DNA from: Granulicatella sp041433555
Lineage (GTDB): Bacteria; Bacillota; Bacilli; Lactobacillales; Aerococcaceae
Reading direction: 5' to 3'
Assembly (NCBI RefSeq): GCF_041433555.1
Contig: NZ_JAPWBR010000022.1
Location: forward strand, 1-31,279
DNA length: 31,279 nucleotides
Shown: positions 1-8,683 of the stretch, in pieces
How positions within the stretch are numbered: the stretch's first letter is position 1
Layout of the letters: every line of letters begins with the position of its first letter
Notes under the pieces: model-generated
Databases searched by the model: none
What the model was told of the DNA's origin: nothing
What the model saw: only the letters and a program-made list of their open reading frames with translations
Translations under genes and position numbers: made by a program

Positions 1-27
1 CATATATGATAATTTTCAAAATTGGGA

Positions 28-60
28 CAAAAGAAAAAGGCCGGACAAATTGTCCAGCCG
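28..60 (-). terminator. Rho-independent terminator of dps
   Basis: Read on the minus strand, GGCTGGACA and TGTCCGGCC (40-59) form a 9-bp stem with one G.U pair and a short AT loop. A T-rich run follows (complement of the A-rich stretch 29-38). It begins about 15 bases after the dps stop codon, so it ends that single-gene transcript. Confidence 0.85.
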
Positions 61-74
61 TGGAGTCTTTAGAA

Positions 75-536
75 TTATAATCCTGGTGCTTCGTTGATTG
101 TTGCTGTAAGCATCCAAACTAATTTTTCTAAGGCGCCTTTTGCACCTGTGAAGATATCTTGTGTTACATCGTCGCCTTCTTCACCAGCTACTTCGATACC
201 TTTTTGGTAAAGGTCGATTAAGTAACGGTAACCTACTAATAAATGACGGATGCGATCTTCCATGCTGTCGCTGTAGTTTCCTTTGGCATCTGCAATCTTA
301 GTGTTGTCGGCAAATTCACGTAATGTTGAATAAGGAGCTCCACCCAATGTGATTAAACGTTCTGAAATTTCATCTAATTGAGCGTCTAACAATTCCATAT
401 GTTGATCCATTAATGGATGCATTGTCATGAAAGTAGCTCCGCGCATGTACCAGTGAGCTTGGTGTACGATTACTGATTGTTGGCTTAAATCAGCCACTAA
501 TTGATTTAATACTTGTTTTGTTTGTTCTTTTGACAT
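75..536 (-). CDS. dps: Dps/Dpr-family ferritin-like DNA-protection protein
   Basis: A 153-residue protein of the Dps family, cytoplasmic dodecamers that oxidise Fe(II) with peroxide, store iron and limit hydroxyl-radical damage. The N-terminal half carries the family's inter-subunit ferroxidase signature: HQAHWYMRG (about 26-34), then FMTMHPLMDQH and the acidic LDAQLDEISERL helix that supplies the metal-binding Asp and Glu. Length and motif spacing are typical. The ATG is preceded by AGGAGGTAAT at a normal distance. The gene stands alone between two terminators, with a sigma-A promoter and a PerR-type palindrome just upstream, so peroxide-inducible control is likely. Dpr, as used in lactic acid bacteria, is an equally good name. 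Family assignment is firm; DNA binding cannot be judged from the sequence. Confidence 0.95.
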   Translation of the reverse strand: MSKEQTKQVLNQLVADLSQQSVIVHQAHWYMRGATFMTMHPLMDQHMELLDAQLDEISERLITLGGAPYSTLREFADNTKIADAKGNYSDSMEDRIRHLLVGYRYLIDLYQKGIEVAGEEGDDVTQDIFTGAKGALEKLVWMLTATINEAPGL

Positions 537-559
537 ATCTATTACCTCCTGTTTATAAT

Positions 560-614
560 TTAGAATTATTCTAAACTATGAATATAGTATAGTCCTGTTT
601 CGGAACATTGTCAA
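560..614 (-). promoter_or_regulatory. dps promoter with perfect PerR box
   Basis: On the minus strand TTGACA (609-614) and TATACT (586-591) are separated by exactly 17 bases. Just downstream, at 560-574, lies TTAGAATTATTCTAA, a perfect 7-1-7 palindrome that fits the PerR-box pattern (TTAnAATnATTnTAA). It covers the probable transcription start and early leader, where a bound repressor would block initiation. The palindrome and promoter are seen directly; PerR as the binder is inferred, since no perR gene is in the window. Confidence 0.85.
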
Positions 615-626
615 TAGACAGGCACG

Positions 627-654
627 AAAAAAGGGTTAGATTTTTCTAACCCTT
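627..654 (-). terminator. Terminator at the end of the yhf-like operon
   Basis: AAGGGTTAGA (631-640) pairs perfectly with TCTAACCCTT (645-654). On the minus strand the stem is followed by a run of seven T. It begins only a few bases after the stop codon of the last operon gene and separates the operon from the dps promoter. Confidence 0.88.
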
Positions 655-656
655 AC

Positions 657-1673
657 TTAATTACTATATCCATTCATAAAGTAATTCTTATAATTCAAAA
701 AGTATCTTTCCGATAATTCATCATTTTCTCGATATAAACTTTCAGCGATTAGAAAAGATTTTTTAATAGCTGGAACATTATTAGAATCACATAAAATCAC
801 GTAAGCTGTCGACAACTCCCCACTTGGAACAGTCAAAGCAAAACAGTTTGCCATATTAGCTATTCGTAGAAAACCTTTATTAGCTGCAACCTGTATCTTT
901 TTAGTTGTATGATCAAAATGTCCAAAGACAGTATCTCCAAACCCATTCAAATCTACAGGACCTTCTTTGCTCACAATAATATCGTATTTCTCCAATAGTC
1001 TTTTTGCTGTTTCTATTAATGCTAAACGTTCATTATCATATTTCCCTTCAAACGAGCTAACTTCAATATTCTCGTCCTTCAGCAAATTACAGATATTTTC
1101 ATCATCAACCAGTATTTTCACTTTTCGATTTGAGTCTTCTAAAACCCTTAGACCTAAATATAATTCTCGAAGCAACTTTAGATTTTTAGATATTAAACCT
1201 ATAGATGGTATAAATGAAATTCCGTCAGTTGACACTTTCTCATTCTCTACTTTTCGTTCTTCTCGAAACAACAATGAATCAATTAAAGAAAATAAATTTA
1301 GTGAGATAGCAGGAGCTAAAACTGAACCCCCACCATCTGTACCCACGCCTATATCATTTATCCCCAAGAAAACATTGATTGCCGTCCCACTAGAAGAGCC
1401 AGTCATAGCTAACCCGGTTATTGGATTCTTTAAATGAATATCAATCGCTCGACCACCTAAACTAGATTGATCTCGAGTATGCAGATAGTACGAATTTTGA
1501 TTAAATTTCTCCTCCATAGCTGCGGTTAAATGCAAACTGTTTTTAACTCCTAAATAATAACCATCTTCATTAGAAATCTCATCATAAGCTAATGGATACA
1601 CCGTATCTACTGAGTTTGATGGATTTTTCATCGCAAGCATTGTTTTATACGCATATTTTTGTATTTTTTCCAT
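657..1673 (-). CDS. Short, divergent amidase-signature enzyme, last gene of the yhf-like operon
   Basis: A 338-residue protein with a recognisable but compact amidase-signature core. Candidate triad: Lys44 in GVKNS, cis-Ser94 within TGSSSG (91-96) and nucleophile Ser117 in GTDGGGS (111-117), matching the usual VKD, GGSSGG and GTDxGGS blocks. Family members commonly run 450-500 residues, so about a quarter is missing, mostly the C-terminal half. Known members hydrolyse carboxamide bonds; the substrate here is unknown. It starts 8 bases after the yhfW stop and is followed at once by the operon terminator, so it is co-transcribed with the yhf-like genes. No amidase belongs to the E. coli yhf operon as I know it. 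A non-catalytic role is possible, but all three triad positions look intact. Confidence 0.7.
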   Translation of the reverse strand: MEKIQKYAYKTMLAMKNPSNSVDTVYPLAYDEISNEDGYYLGVKNSLHLTAAMEEKFNQNSYYLHTRDQSSLGGRAIDIHLKNPITGLAMTGSSSGTAINVFLGINDIGVGTDGGGSVLAPAISLNLFSLIDSLLFREERKVENEKVSTDGISFIPSIGLISKNLKLLRELYLGLRVLEDSNRKVKILVDDENICNLLKDENIEVSSFEGKYDNERLALIETAKRLLEKYDIIVSKEGPVDLNGFGDTVFGHFDHTTKKIQVAANKGFLRIANMANCFALTVPSGELSTAYVILCDSNNVPAIKKSFLIAESLYRENDELSERYFLNYKNYFMNGYSN

Positions 1674-1681
1674 AGCAAAAC

Positions 1682-2896
1682 CTATTTTTCGAAAATTTTA
1701 TTTAAGAATGAATGTCCATGTTGCGGAGAATCCACATTAAAGTATTCTCCGACAGTAGCAGCAACGTCAGCCATAGTATCGCGTTCTCCCACATATTTCC
1801 TCGTGATGCCAGGACTGTATATCATCAATGGAACTCTTTCTCTCGTATGATTACTATGTCCAATTGTTGGATCATTCCCATGGTCCGCCATCACAATTAG
1901 AATATCTCCAGCATTTAATAGTGGAAGTAATTCAGCGATGCGCTTATCGCTCACTTCTAACCGGTCTGCATATCTTTCAACATCTTCAGCATGACCAGCC
2001 AAATCGGTTTCTTGAATATTTAATGCAATAAAACCATTTTCTATGCTCTCAACTTCTTTCAACAAACAATCAAACAAATAATCAGAGTCGACACCTGGGA
2101 AAAGTCTTGTGCTTGTTGTTTGTATGATATCCGCTATCTTACCTAAGAAAGAAACTGTAATTCCTTTCTTATCAAGAATCGTCGGTATTTGAACATTCTT
2201 ATCAATTCCATACCCTAAATGAACTACCTGATATCCGTGATTATAAACTCCTGATTCTGGAGCATCTACCCCTGCTATCTTGTCATTCTTCACTTTTCTA
2301 GCTCGCAAAAGATTATCGAGATTAATTTGTTCTCCTCCAAAAGTGATAACTCTTGATACTTGAACAACCTCTCTGACGACATGCCCAATCTTACTTAACT
2401 CTTCAAAACTAATTAAATCTAAGCAAGCTGAAACATTGTAAACTTGGCCATAATCTGTTTCCAAATTATCTCCAACAGTTGCCACTTCATTTACAACAAG
2501 AATTTGTAACCCTGGTTCTCCAACACGTCTAACCTTATAGCCATATTTTAATAGGTTCTGTTCAACTTCATCTATTTTTTCATTAAATGGCTGAATTAAA
2601 GGAACTTTCGGAGTAGTACCCATTATTTCTTGATGCCCTAAAAAAGAATCTGCTCCATAATGAGTTAAATTTGCTGTCCCATAATTAGCAACATCAGAAA
2701 ATTTATGTTCTCCAACTTCTTCACCTATAGCATTCATAAGGCCTAATTTTTCTAGTGTAGGAATTTTTATATCCGGTTTTGATTGAATGATATGTTTCGC
2801 GGTATTACTTCCAACATCTCTAGGTCTTACTTCTGCACAGTCATTCATGGCCCCTACGCCAAAACTATCTAAAACAATGAGAACAAATCTTCCCAT
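1682..2896 (-). CDS. yhfW: YhfW-like metalloenzyme of the phosphopentomutase/alkaline phosphatase superfamily
   Basis: 404 residues, similar in layout to phosphopentomutase DeoB. The N-terminus VLIVLDSFGVGAMNDC places a metal-ligand Asp at 10; GHQEIMGTTP (about 87-96) corresponds to the region of the catalytic phospho-Thr; ETDLAGH (297-303), MADHGND (336-342) and GHSNH (346-350) hold the remaining metal Asp and His residues. Superfamily members use two divalent metals to transfer or remove phosphate. The location between yhfX and the amidase, rather than beside deoC/deoD, argues for the YhfW branch and not for housekeeping DeoB. The true substrate is not established. Two or three Gly/Asp-rich loops of DeoB are altered, which fits a different substrate. 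Confidence 0.85.
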   Translation of the reverse strand: MGRFVLIVLDSFGVGAMNDCAEVRPRDVGSNTAKHIIQSKPDIKIPTLEKLGLMNAIGEEVGEHKFSDVANYGTANLTHYGADSFLGHQEIMGTTPKVPLIQPFNEKIDEVEQNLLKYGYKVRRVGEPGLQILVVNEVATVGDNLETDYGQVYNVSACLDLISFEELSKIGHVVREVVQVSRVITFGGEQINLDNLLRARKVKNDKIAGVDAPESGVYNHGYQVVHLGYGIDKNVQIPTILDKKGITVSFLGKIADIIQTTSTRLFPGVDSDYLFDCLLKEVESIENGFIALNIQETDLAGHAEDVERYADRLEVSDKRIAELLPLLNAGDILIVMADHGNDPTIGHSNHTRERVPLMIYSPGITRKYVGERDTMADVAATVGEYFNVDSPQHGHSFLNKIFEK

Positions 2897-2900
2897 TTTT

Positions 2901-4064
2901 TCACCTTCTCACTTTATTTCCCAAGCTATCATAAATCCCAACTAAATGTGGTTCCCCACTCTGCAGTCCTGAAACAATAGCTAAATCACTTCGAGTAACA
3001 AAAATCTGCGTTCTAAAAGAACCAATCACTGTCGCTCCAACTGGATGCTCATTTTTAGTCTCAATATAATAATCAATACTCTCATCTTTCAGAGGAAGAA
3101 CTACATCGAAAACGACATTATTTTCATCCACGACTTCGACATTTTCAAAATGCCCTCGTCTATAATATCCTCCGCCATAAAAATATGAATGACCATCCAA
3201 GTTATGAGAAATCTCGCTAACATATACTAAAGCTGGTATTTCAGGTAAATCCAGCACGGCATGAAGCGGAGTGGTTCCCGTCAAAGCATGCCCAGGTTCT
3301 CCTTGGTGTCCTCCTAATTTTCGAATTTCTGGGATTGTCACTGAGCAAGTAGCAGATGGCATATTCAATATTGGTTGAACACCTTCTTTTTCAAGAATTT
3401 CTTTCGCTTTTTCTACTGTTTTCATATTATTTGTTGGAACAATATTTTCTTTACCATCAAATAAAAAACAAGGAAACGAAGTTATTCCACCTATTTCTAC
3501 CCATTCAGACTCCTTAACAATAGCAATAACATCATTTAAATCGGAGAGATGAAATCCACCGTATTGGCCATCATAAATATTGTCGTCTTTCTCTATAACT
3601 TTCAACAAAAGCTTCTGATGTTTTTTTAATCGATTTGCAACACGAATAATCTGCTGTACTTTCTCAAATGAGTACACCGTAATGTAATCTGTTCCATACA
3701 AAATGATTTTCTCCAACAAAGCATCAGGAATTTGAACTAAATGGCCTACATTACCTAGAGGTAACCCCTCTTCCATCATTCTTAACGCTTCTTTATAGTC
3801 AACAACTACTGCCTTTTTTATATCTGTATTTTCAGCAATCGCCCTTGCTATAAACGGATTTCTTCCAATCTGTTTAAGCATATAATAAAGCTCAACATCT
3901 TCTTTATTTGCGGTTTCAGACATATATTTTGCGTTTTGGATAACCGCGTCTAAATCAATCACATAAGTATCTGGAAGGATTTTACCATCTTGATGCAGCT
4001 TGACTGCAAAATCGACTAAAGATCGATTTCTTCTATTCACAAGATCAAGAAACATCTTTGTCAC
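2901..4064 (-). CDS. yhfX: YhfX-like PLP enzyme with alanine-racemase fold
   Basis: 387 residues. After a short N-terminal helix, DTYVIDLDAVIQNAKYM (about 32-48) opens an alanine-racemase-type TIM barrel. Lys64 in YYMLKQIGRNP is the expected Schiff-base lysine for pyridoxal phosphate. GEPGHALTGTTPLHA and a Gly/Tyr-rich YFYGGGYYRRG motif follow in the C-terminal half, as in the YhfX group. The family is related to amino-acid racemases and decarboxylases, but the reaction of YhfX is not established. The start overlaps the end of yhfY by 20 bases, a sign of translational coupling, and the stop is 4 bases from yhfW. Racemisation or another alpha-carbon reaction on an amino acid freed by the neighbouring hydrolases is an inference. 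Confidence 0.85.
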   Translation of the reverse strand: MTKMFLDLVNRRNRSLVDFAVKLHQDGKILPDTYVIDLDAVIQNAKYMSETANKEDVELYYMLKQIGRNPFIARAIAENTDIKKAVVVDYKEALRMMEEGLPLGNVGHLVQIPDALLEKIILYGTDYITVYSFEKVQQIIRVANRLKKHQKLLLKVIEKDDNIYDGQYGGFHLSDLNDVIAIVKESEWVEIGGITSFPCFLFDGKENIVPTNNMKTVEKAKEILEKEGVQPILNMPSATCSVTIPEIRKLGGHQGEPGHALTGTTPLHAVLDLPEIPALVYVSEISHNLDGHSYFYGGGYYRRGHFENVEVVDENNVVFDVVLPLKDESIDYYIETKNEHPVGATVIGSFRTQIFVTRSDLAIVSGLQSGEPHLVGIYDSLGNKVRR

Positions 4065-4413
4065 CTTCTAACAAATTCAATAAATGAAGATAAATAAACT
4101 CTAATTCATTCTCTGAATAAACTTCTTCACCGATATAATTTGATAAGCGACTCCAAACTTCTTTACATTCAGCAAAATTATGATGGTTATTAACTTCATT
4201 TCGAATGATTTCTTCCATTTTGGCATCCAACACTTCATTTTTTCTGCGTCTCGATTCGGCCATCGCTAAATGAATAAGAAATACTTCGACCTTCGTTTCA
4301 TCATTAATCTTCATTTCATTTTGGAAAAAGTCACTAGCCTTCAATATATATTTTTTTGTATCTTCATCTATAACATCCGCCACTACCAGAACATCTAATT
4401 TCTCTTCTAGCAT
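4045..4413 (-). CDS. yhfY: YhfY-like single PRD-domain protein
   Basis: A 122-residue all-helical protein made of one PTS-regulation domain (PRD). Conserved histidines appear in FLIHLAMAESRR (His48) and EFIYLHLLNLL near the end (His110). PRDs are normally phosphorylated by PTS proteins and sit inside antiterminators or activators. Here the domain stands alone, with no RNA- or DNA-binding part and no PTS gene in the operon. It may act by contacting YhfZ, encoded directly upstream with 13 bases between them. It overlaps yhfX by 20 bases. Domain call is good; role is inferred. Confidence 0.8.
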   Translation of the reverse strand: MLEEKLDVLVVADVIDEDTKKYILKASDFFQNEMKINDETKVEVFLIHLAMAESRRRKNEVLDAKMEEIIRNEVNNHHNFAECKEVWSRLSNYIGEEVYSENELEFIYLHLLNLLEGDKDVS

Positions 4414-4426
4414 GAACTCACCCCTT

Positions 4427-5350
4427 TTAATATTGAGGAATCATCTCATTATTTTTAACTTTATTTTGAATCTCAATTATTTTATCCGCGGCTACACTTT
4501 GATTAAAAAATGCCCTAAGCGAATCATCATCTTTATGAACTACAACAACTGCAGATGTCATATCATCAATCCACTGATTGTGTTTTAATTTCGAATAGCT
4601 TAAATCGGAATAATCTTTATCCATTAATTCATCTAAATTCCAAACACCAACGTCTACAATTCCCTTTCTTAGCGCTGTTAGAATTTGAAATCCAGGCATT
4701 TCAACTAATTGAACATTTTTATCTTTTACTACCTCTTCTGTCAGTAGATATTGGTCGATTGAATTATAATCAATAGCTACTTTCTTGCTTTCAATAGTCT
4801 TATCAGCATTTTCACTAGAAAAGACAACAACGTGCTCACTTAAATAACTATTTTTACCGAAGTCTAGCGCTATTTCTAATGGTTCACGATTATGAATAGC
4901 TTGTTTAGCAGCAAATTTTGAAACAATTGCAAAACGATAAAACTTACTCGTAACTGCTTTAATTCTTTCTTTAGATCCACGAATATAACCTAGATTCAAT
5001 GGAATATGGTTATTGCGGAATTCTTCGTATATTCCAGTTGCTAAACCTTCATAGAGTTTAGAGTATGGCAACGTCATAGTCCCAAGCACCGTTTCTGACA
5101 ATGCATAAGATTGTAATATTTCATAATTAATTTCTGAAATAAACGAACCTTGGTGTCCTTTGCTGATTAATTTAAAGGCACCCTCACTTTTTAAATAAGA
5201 AATCGCATTTTGAACGGTCCCACGAGCTACTTCTAAATCTTCTTGATATTCAGAAATACTAGGTACCTTATCTCCTACCGATTTCTTTAAAAAATCAGAT
5301 GCAATAGCATTGACTACTTGACCTTTTTTCATTAAAAACTTCTCTACCAT
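4427..5350 (-). CDS. yhfZ: YhfZ-like transcriptional regulator (winged helix plus ligand-binding domain)
   Basis: 307 residues. The first 70 or so form a winged-helix module resembling GntR: VPSISEYQEDLEVARGTVQNAISYLKSEG is the helix-turn-helix stretch (about 29-57). The remainder, with repeated alpha/beta units and ending in EMIPQY, looks like a periplasmic-binding-protein-type effector domain, as in YhfZ. It is probably the operon's own regulator, sensing the pathway's substrate or an intermediate. It lies in mid-operon between yhfS and yhfY. AGAGGAAG precedes the ATG. Candidate binding sites are the palindrome and twin repeats upstream of the first gene (10444-10569). Whether it represses or activates cannot be told. 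Confidence 0.8.
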   Translation of the reverse strand: MVEKFLMKKGQVVNAIASDFLKKSVGDKVPSISEYQEDLEVARGTVQNAISYLKSEGAFKLISKGHQGSFISEINYEILQSYALSETVLGTMTLPYSKLYEGLATGIYEEFRNNHIPLNLGYIRGSKERIKAVTSKFYRFAIVSKFAAKQAIHNREPLEIALDFGKNSYLSEHVVVFSSENADKTIESKKVAIDYNSIDQYLLTEEVVKDKNVQLVEMPGFQILTALRKGIVDVGVWNLDELMDKDYSDLSYSKLKHNQWIDDMTSAVVVVHKDDDSLRAFFNQSVAADKIIEIQNKVKNNEMIPQY

Positions 5351-5364
5351 ACTCTTCCTCTTAT

Positions 5365-6462
5365 TTACTCTTTCACTTTTTCTATAGATTCTTTCAATAT
5401 TCTTATAATCGTTTTAGCACCTGAACGATTTGGATTAATACGGATCAAACGCTTTTCTGCTGTTGGATCCGCATTTCTAAAAGTGCCGGAAACTCTATAA
5501 AACAAAGGGCAAAACTCATATTGAGATTCAGCTCCTACAGGATACGGCAACGCGCCTAACTTCGTCGCTTCCTCAATTACTGCTTCAGCAATCGGTTCTT
5601 TTAATTCTACAATCAAAACTCTCGATTGAGCGTTCACAATAGAGGCTTCTTTAACCGCCTCTAAAGTCCCTTGATTTAGCGATTCACATACTTCCTCGCC
5701 AACTTTAGCGGAAATTGCTTGAGAAACTGGAACATATATCATCCCTTTTAAAACATCTAGAGCTTCATGCCCCTGCACTTGTCCTCCACCGGAGTAGTTT
5801 TCTTTCTTCAAACTTTGTAGCGTTTCTGAATTTCCTACTACACAACCTATCCCTTCCGGTCCTAAGAGCTTAAATGTTGAAAAACAAGAAATATCCGCTC
5901 CATATTGAACTCCAATCTTTTCTGTTTTAAAAACAGAGTAGTTATCATCTGTAATCACAAATATATCAGGGCGCAACTCTTTAATTGTTTTAATAACTGT
6001 TTCAGCTTCATATGAATCAGATGGAAGTTGTCTCGTAACTTGAACAAGTGCTGACGTTATTTCTTCATCTTTAATTTTGTCCTTCACTGCCGCTAAGTCG
6101 TTAAAATCTACTTTTTCATATGTGATGCCTAACATTTCAAAACTCACATTTGTTGTTGGATAAATAGGTGCATCATGAATTAATATTTTCTTCTTACGAT
6201 TAACACCCACATGTAACGCAAGTCTTATTGCATTTGTTCCTGAACCTCTAACTAATAGAGCCTCGTCTGTGTTAAAAAAGTTTGCAATAACCTTTTCGAC
6301 CTTTCTTGTATACACAGGTTGATTCAGACCTTTAACTACTCCTAAATCTCCCCTAGTTAAAATTTCATTTCCAGGAAAGACTTTTGTAATCTCATCTACT
6401 AACCTGAATTGCATTTCTTGCGCTTCTGCGATTGTCAAACTTTTTAAAGGATAACTTTTCAT
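5365..6462 (-). CDS. yhfS: YhfS-like PLP-dependent lyase/aminotransferase
   Basis: 365 residues with a fold-type I PLP layout. RGSGTNAIRLALHVG (about 73-87) is the cofactor phosphate-binding loop; FVITDDNYSVF includes the Asp that contacts the pyridine nitrogen; ISCFSTFKLLGPEGIG carries the Schiff-base Lys. The group resembles Cys/Met-metabolism enzymes and selenocysteine-synthase-like proteins; the YhfS reaction is unknown. The stop codon is 14 bases from yhfZ, and the ATG overlaps the stop of php by 4 bases (ATGA), indicating coupled translation. Its partnership with YhfX gives this operon two different PLP chemistries, which suggests that an amino acid moiety is processed. Confidence 0.82.
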   Translation of the reverse strand: MKSYPLKSLTIAEAQEMQFRLVDEITKVFPGNEILTRGDLGVVKGLNQPVYTRKVEKVIANFFNTDEALLVRGSGTNAIRLALHVGVNRKKKILIHDAPIYPTTNVSFEMLGITYEKVDFNDLAAVKDKIKDEEITSALVQVTRQLPSDSYEAETVIKTIKELRPDIFVITDDNYSVFKTEKIGVQYGADISCFSTFKLLGPEGIGCVVGNSETLQSLKKENYSGGGQVQGHEALDVLKGMIYVPVSQAISAKVGEEVCESLNQGTLEAVKEASIVNAQSRVLIVELKEPIAEAVIEEATKLGALPYPVGAESQYEFCPLFYRVSGTFRNADPTAEKRLIRINPNRSGAKTIIRILKESIEKVKE

Positions 6463-7346
6463 CTTTTACTCCTTACCAAAAATCGTTTAGGATTTTCCAC
6501 TAACATTTTACGGATGAATTTGTCTGAGACTCCTCCCTCTCGTAACATTGGAACAAAACGATCTAATAGATAAGAATAACCTATTCCACCTTGATATTCT
6601 AGGTTTGACTTCCGCGTAATATCCATAGATAAGAATACCTTGTCTTCATAGCCTCTTTGCTCAATTTCCTTTAGCATTTCTACTCGCAATAAGTCGGGTT
6701 GGTAGTTCTCTTTACCCACAGTATCAAACTCTACATAGACACCTTCATCTAACATCTTAAGAATATAATTTACATCGCCCGTTAAATCGACATGTCCAAT
6801 AATGACTCTATCTAAATCTACACTCTCTTTTTTAAAGAAAGCGACTTGTTCATGACCATATGTTCCTAGAGTTGTATGAGTAGTAATTGGAACTCCCAAG
6901 TCTTTATGAACAATTGACGAGGCGAGAAAAACCTTTCTTTCTCTATCAGTCATCGTATTTTTGCTTGTTCCTATTTCACCGATAATTTGCGCTTTTATAT
7001 TTGTCCCGTCAATCCCTTCAAGGATCTCTCTTCGCATTAAATCAGCTAACTCTTCCACACTCGCATCCGTCACGAATTCCGGTAAAAATTTATCTTGATA
7101 AAAGCCTGTCGCTTGAATAATATTAATTTTACTAAGCTCAGCAACCTTTTGAACATATAAAGGATTTCTTCTCATATCAAGGTTCGTAACATCTACGATG
7201 TTACGAACCCCTTTAGCATATAATTTTTTAAATTCTTCTACTGTTTCATCAAAGCAATTTAAGTTAGTATCATCAATATTTTTTAATCTAGATAAATCAA
7301 TAGTCGTATGTTCGTGCATATAAGTAATTCCATCTATGAACGTCAT
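6459..7346 (-). CDS. php: Phosphotriesterase-homology protein (Php/YhfV), amidohydrolase superfamily
   Basis: 295 residues with the binuclear-metal amidohydrolase barrel of the phosphotriesterase family. Visible ligands: HEH in TYMHEHTTIDL (about 11-13), Glu in IIGEIGTS at the bridging position where PHP proteins carry Glu instead of carboxylated Lys, His in THTTLGTYGHE, His in IIGHVDLTGD and Asp in LSMDITRKS. Relatives include lactonases and the E. coli Php protein, whose physiological substrate is not known. AGGAGA lies 6 bases ahead of the ATG and overlaps the end of yhfT. The 4-base overlap with yhfS and the short gap to yhfT place it inside the operon. Confidence 0.88.
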   Translation of the reverse strand: MTFIDGITYMHEHTTIDLSRLKNIDDTNLNCFDETVEEFKKLYAKGVRNIVDVTNLDMRRNPLYVQKVAELSKINIIQATGFYQDKFLPEFVTDASVEELADLMRREILEGIDGTNIKAQIIGEIGTSKNTMTDRERKVFLASSIVHKDLGVPITTHTTLGTYGHEQVAFFKKESVDLDRVIIGHVDLTGDVNYILKMLDEGVYVEFDTVGKENYQPDLLRVEMLKEIEQRGYEDKVFLSMDITRKSNLEYQGGIGYSYLLDRFVPMLREGGVSDKFIRKMLVENPKRFLVRSKR

Positions 7347-7358
7347 ATCAACAATCTC

Positions 7359-8663
7359 CTATCCAGCAACTGGTGTGAATAATCCAACCATGTATAGAAT
7401 ATTAACAATAATTCCTAAACTGATTGCTGCAACTGGTCCAATAGCTAGTTCAACAATAGGGCTTTTAGCCTTTCTATTTAGAAGAAGCAATCCAATTACC
7501 CAGAAGTATCCAATTCCAGGTGCGATTTTTTCAGATGCAATAGCACCACCAACTAATAAAGCCACTTCTAGAACTTTATTCATTGCTGTACGAATATGTT
7601 CACCCATTTCACGAATTCCAGGGAATTTATCTAATCCTTTAGCCACTAATGCTAACAATTGAACTTCAACAAACATCAATGCAGCACCGGCAACAAATGC
7701 AACTAATGGATTACCATTTAGCAACATCCCTACTACAAATACAAACGTTGCTCCGGCTGGGCTGTAAACCCCTGTAACAATTGCTGTTGAGAACACTAAT
7801 GGAATAAATCCAATTCCTCGAGCAAACGCAGCTAAAGCAGCTTCACTAATTTTTCCTTCAGTCAATAATTTTAATGAAATTGGGTCTCCAGCAAGGATCA
7901 TTAGACTAGTAGAAGCAGATACAAGTCCACCTGTGATAGATAACCAAATCCAATTTTTCTTAATTCTATTTACACGTTCTAAGAAGACACTAACTAATGT
8001 TTCGTTAGAATTGCTTCCATCTCCTTTTACTTGCATTGCAAATACAATCATAAAGATCATACCAACAAGTAAAGACATACCTTCAGCACTCAATTTGATA
8101 GTAACAGCATCAAGCTTAATAGTTCCATATTGTTTTACTGCAAATAGCGCTAATAGTGTAGCAACTAAAGTAATAGCTGCTTTTTTAAATCCATGTTGGC
8201 TAGCAATTGCAATTGCAGGGAAAATACTAAACCCAACTACAATAGGACTACCTACAGAAGATAGAGCTGGCATAAAGTTCACAGGTAGCATATTAAATAA
8301 ATCGACAATAGCTTGAAGTCCTAAAACAAGTCCAACTCCATATAAAGCACCTAAAACACCTGAAATTACTAATCCTACGTTACCTTCAGGCGCCCAAGAA
8401 CCAATGATATCAGTCATTAACAAAATACTATGAACTAAAATGATAGAAGCACCAATCGAAACAGGAATACCAAAACCAATAACTAGACCAAAACTTAAGG
8501 CAAAACTTGTTGCTGCTAATTCTTTTTTACCAATCTTTTTCTCCAAATATTCTGGTAAGATAGGTCTCAATCCATCATTAAATACTGCAATTCCTTTATT
8601 CGCAAGAATCGAACAAAGAGCTCCCAACAGAGCGATTACAATTAATTCTAAAGTTTTATCCAT
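7359..8663 (-). CDS. yhfT: YhfT-like multispanning membrane protein, probable transporter
   Basis: 434 residues, very hydrophobic, with about eleven candidate membrane helices spread over the full length (starting LELIVIALLGALCSILANKG). There is no ATPase and no PTS domain. Gly-rich segments such as GFGIPVSIGASIILVHS and AGATFVFVVGMLLNGNPLVAFVAG are typical of carriers. It matches the YhfT family, annotated only as a predicted transporter. It follows yhfU by 20 bases and precedes php by 12. Uptake of the operon's substrate is the natural inference. GAGGGA precedes the ATG. Confidence 0.82.
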   Translation of the reverse strand: MDKTLELIVIALLGALCSILANKGIAVFNDGLRPILPEYLEKKIGKKELAATSFALSFGLVIGFGIPVSIGASIILVHSILLMTDIIGSWAPEGNVGLVISGVLGALYGVGLVLGLQAIVDLFNMLPVNFMPALSSVGSPIVVGFSIFPAIAIASQHGFKKAAITLVATLLALFAVKQYGTIKLDAVTIKLSAEGMSLLVGMIFMIVFAMQVKGDGSNSNETLVSVFLERVNRIKKNWIWLSITGGLVSASTSLMILAGDPISLKLLTEGKISEAALAAFARGIGFIPLVFSTAIVTGVYSPAGATFVFVVGMLLNGNPLVAFVAGAALMFVEVQLLALVAKGLDKFPGIREMGEHIRTAMNKVLEVALLVGGAIASEKIAPGIGYFWVIGLLLLNRKAKSPIVELAIGPVAAISLGIIVNILYMVGLFTPVAG

Positions 8664-8683
8664 CTTAATTCCCTCAATTTCTT

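Noticed and set aside
1682..2896. Housekeeping phosphopentomutase DeoB
   Set aside because: The core motifs match the superfamily, but the gene lies inside a yhf-type operon next to yhfX with no nucleoside catabolic genes, so YhfW is the better call.
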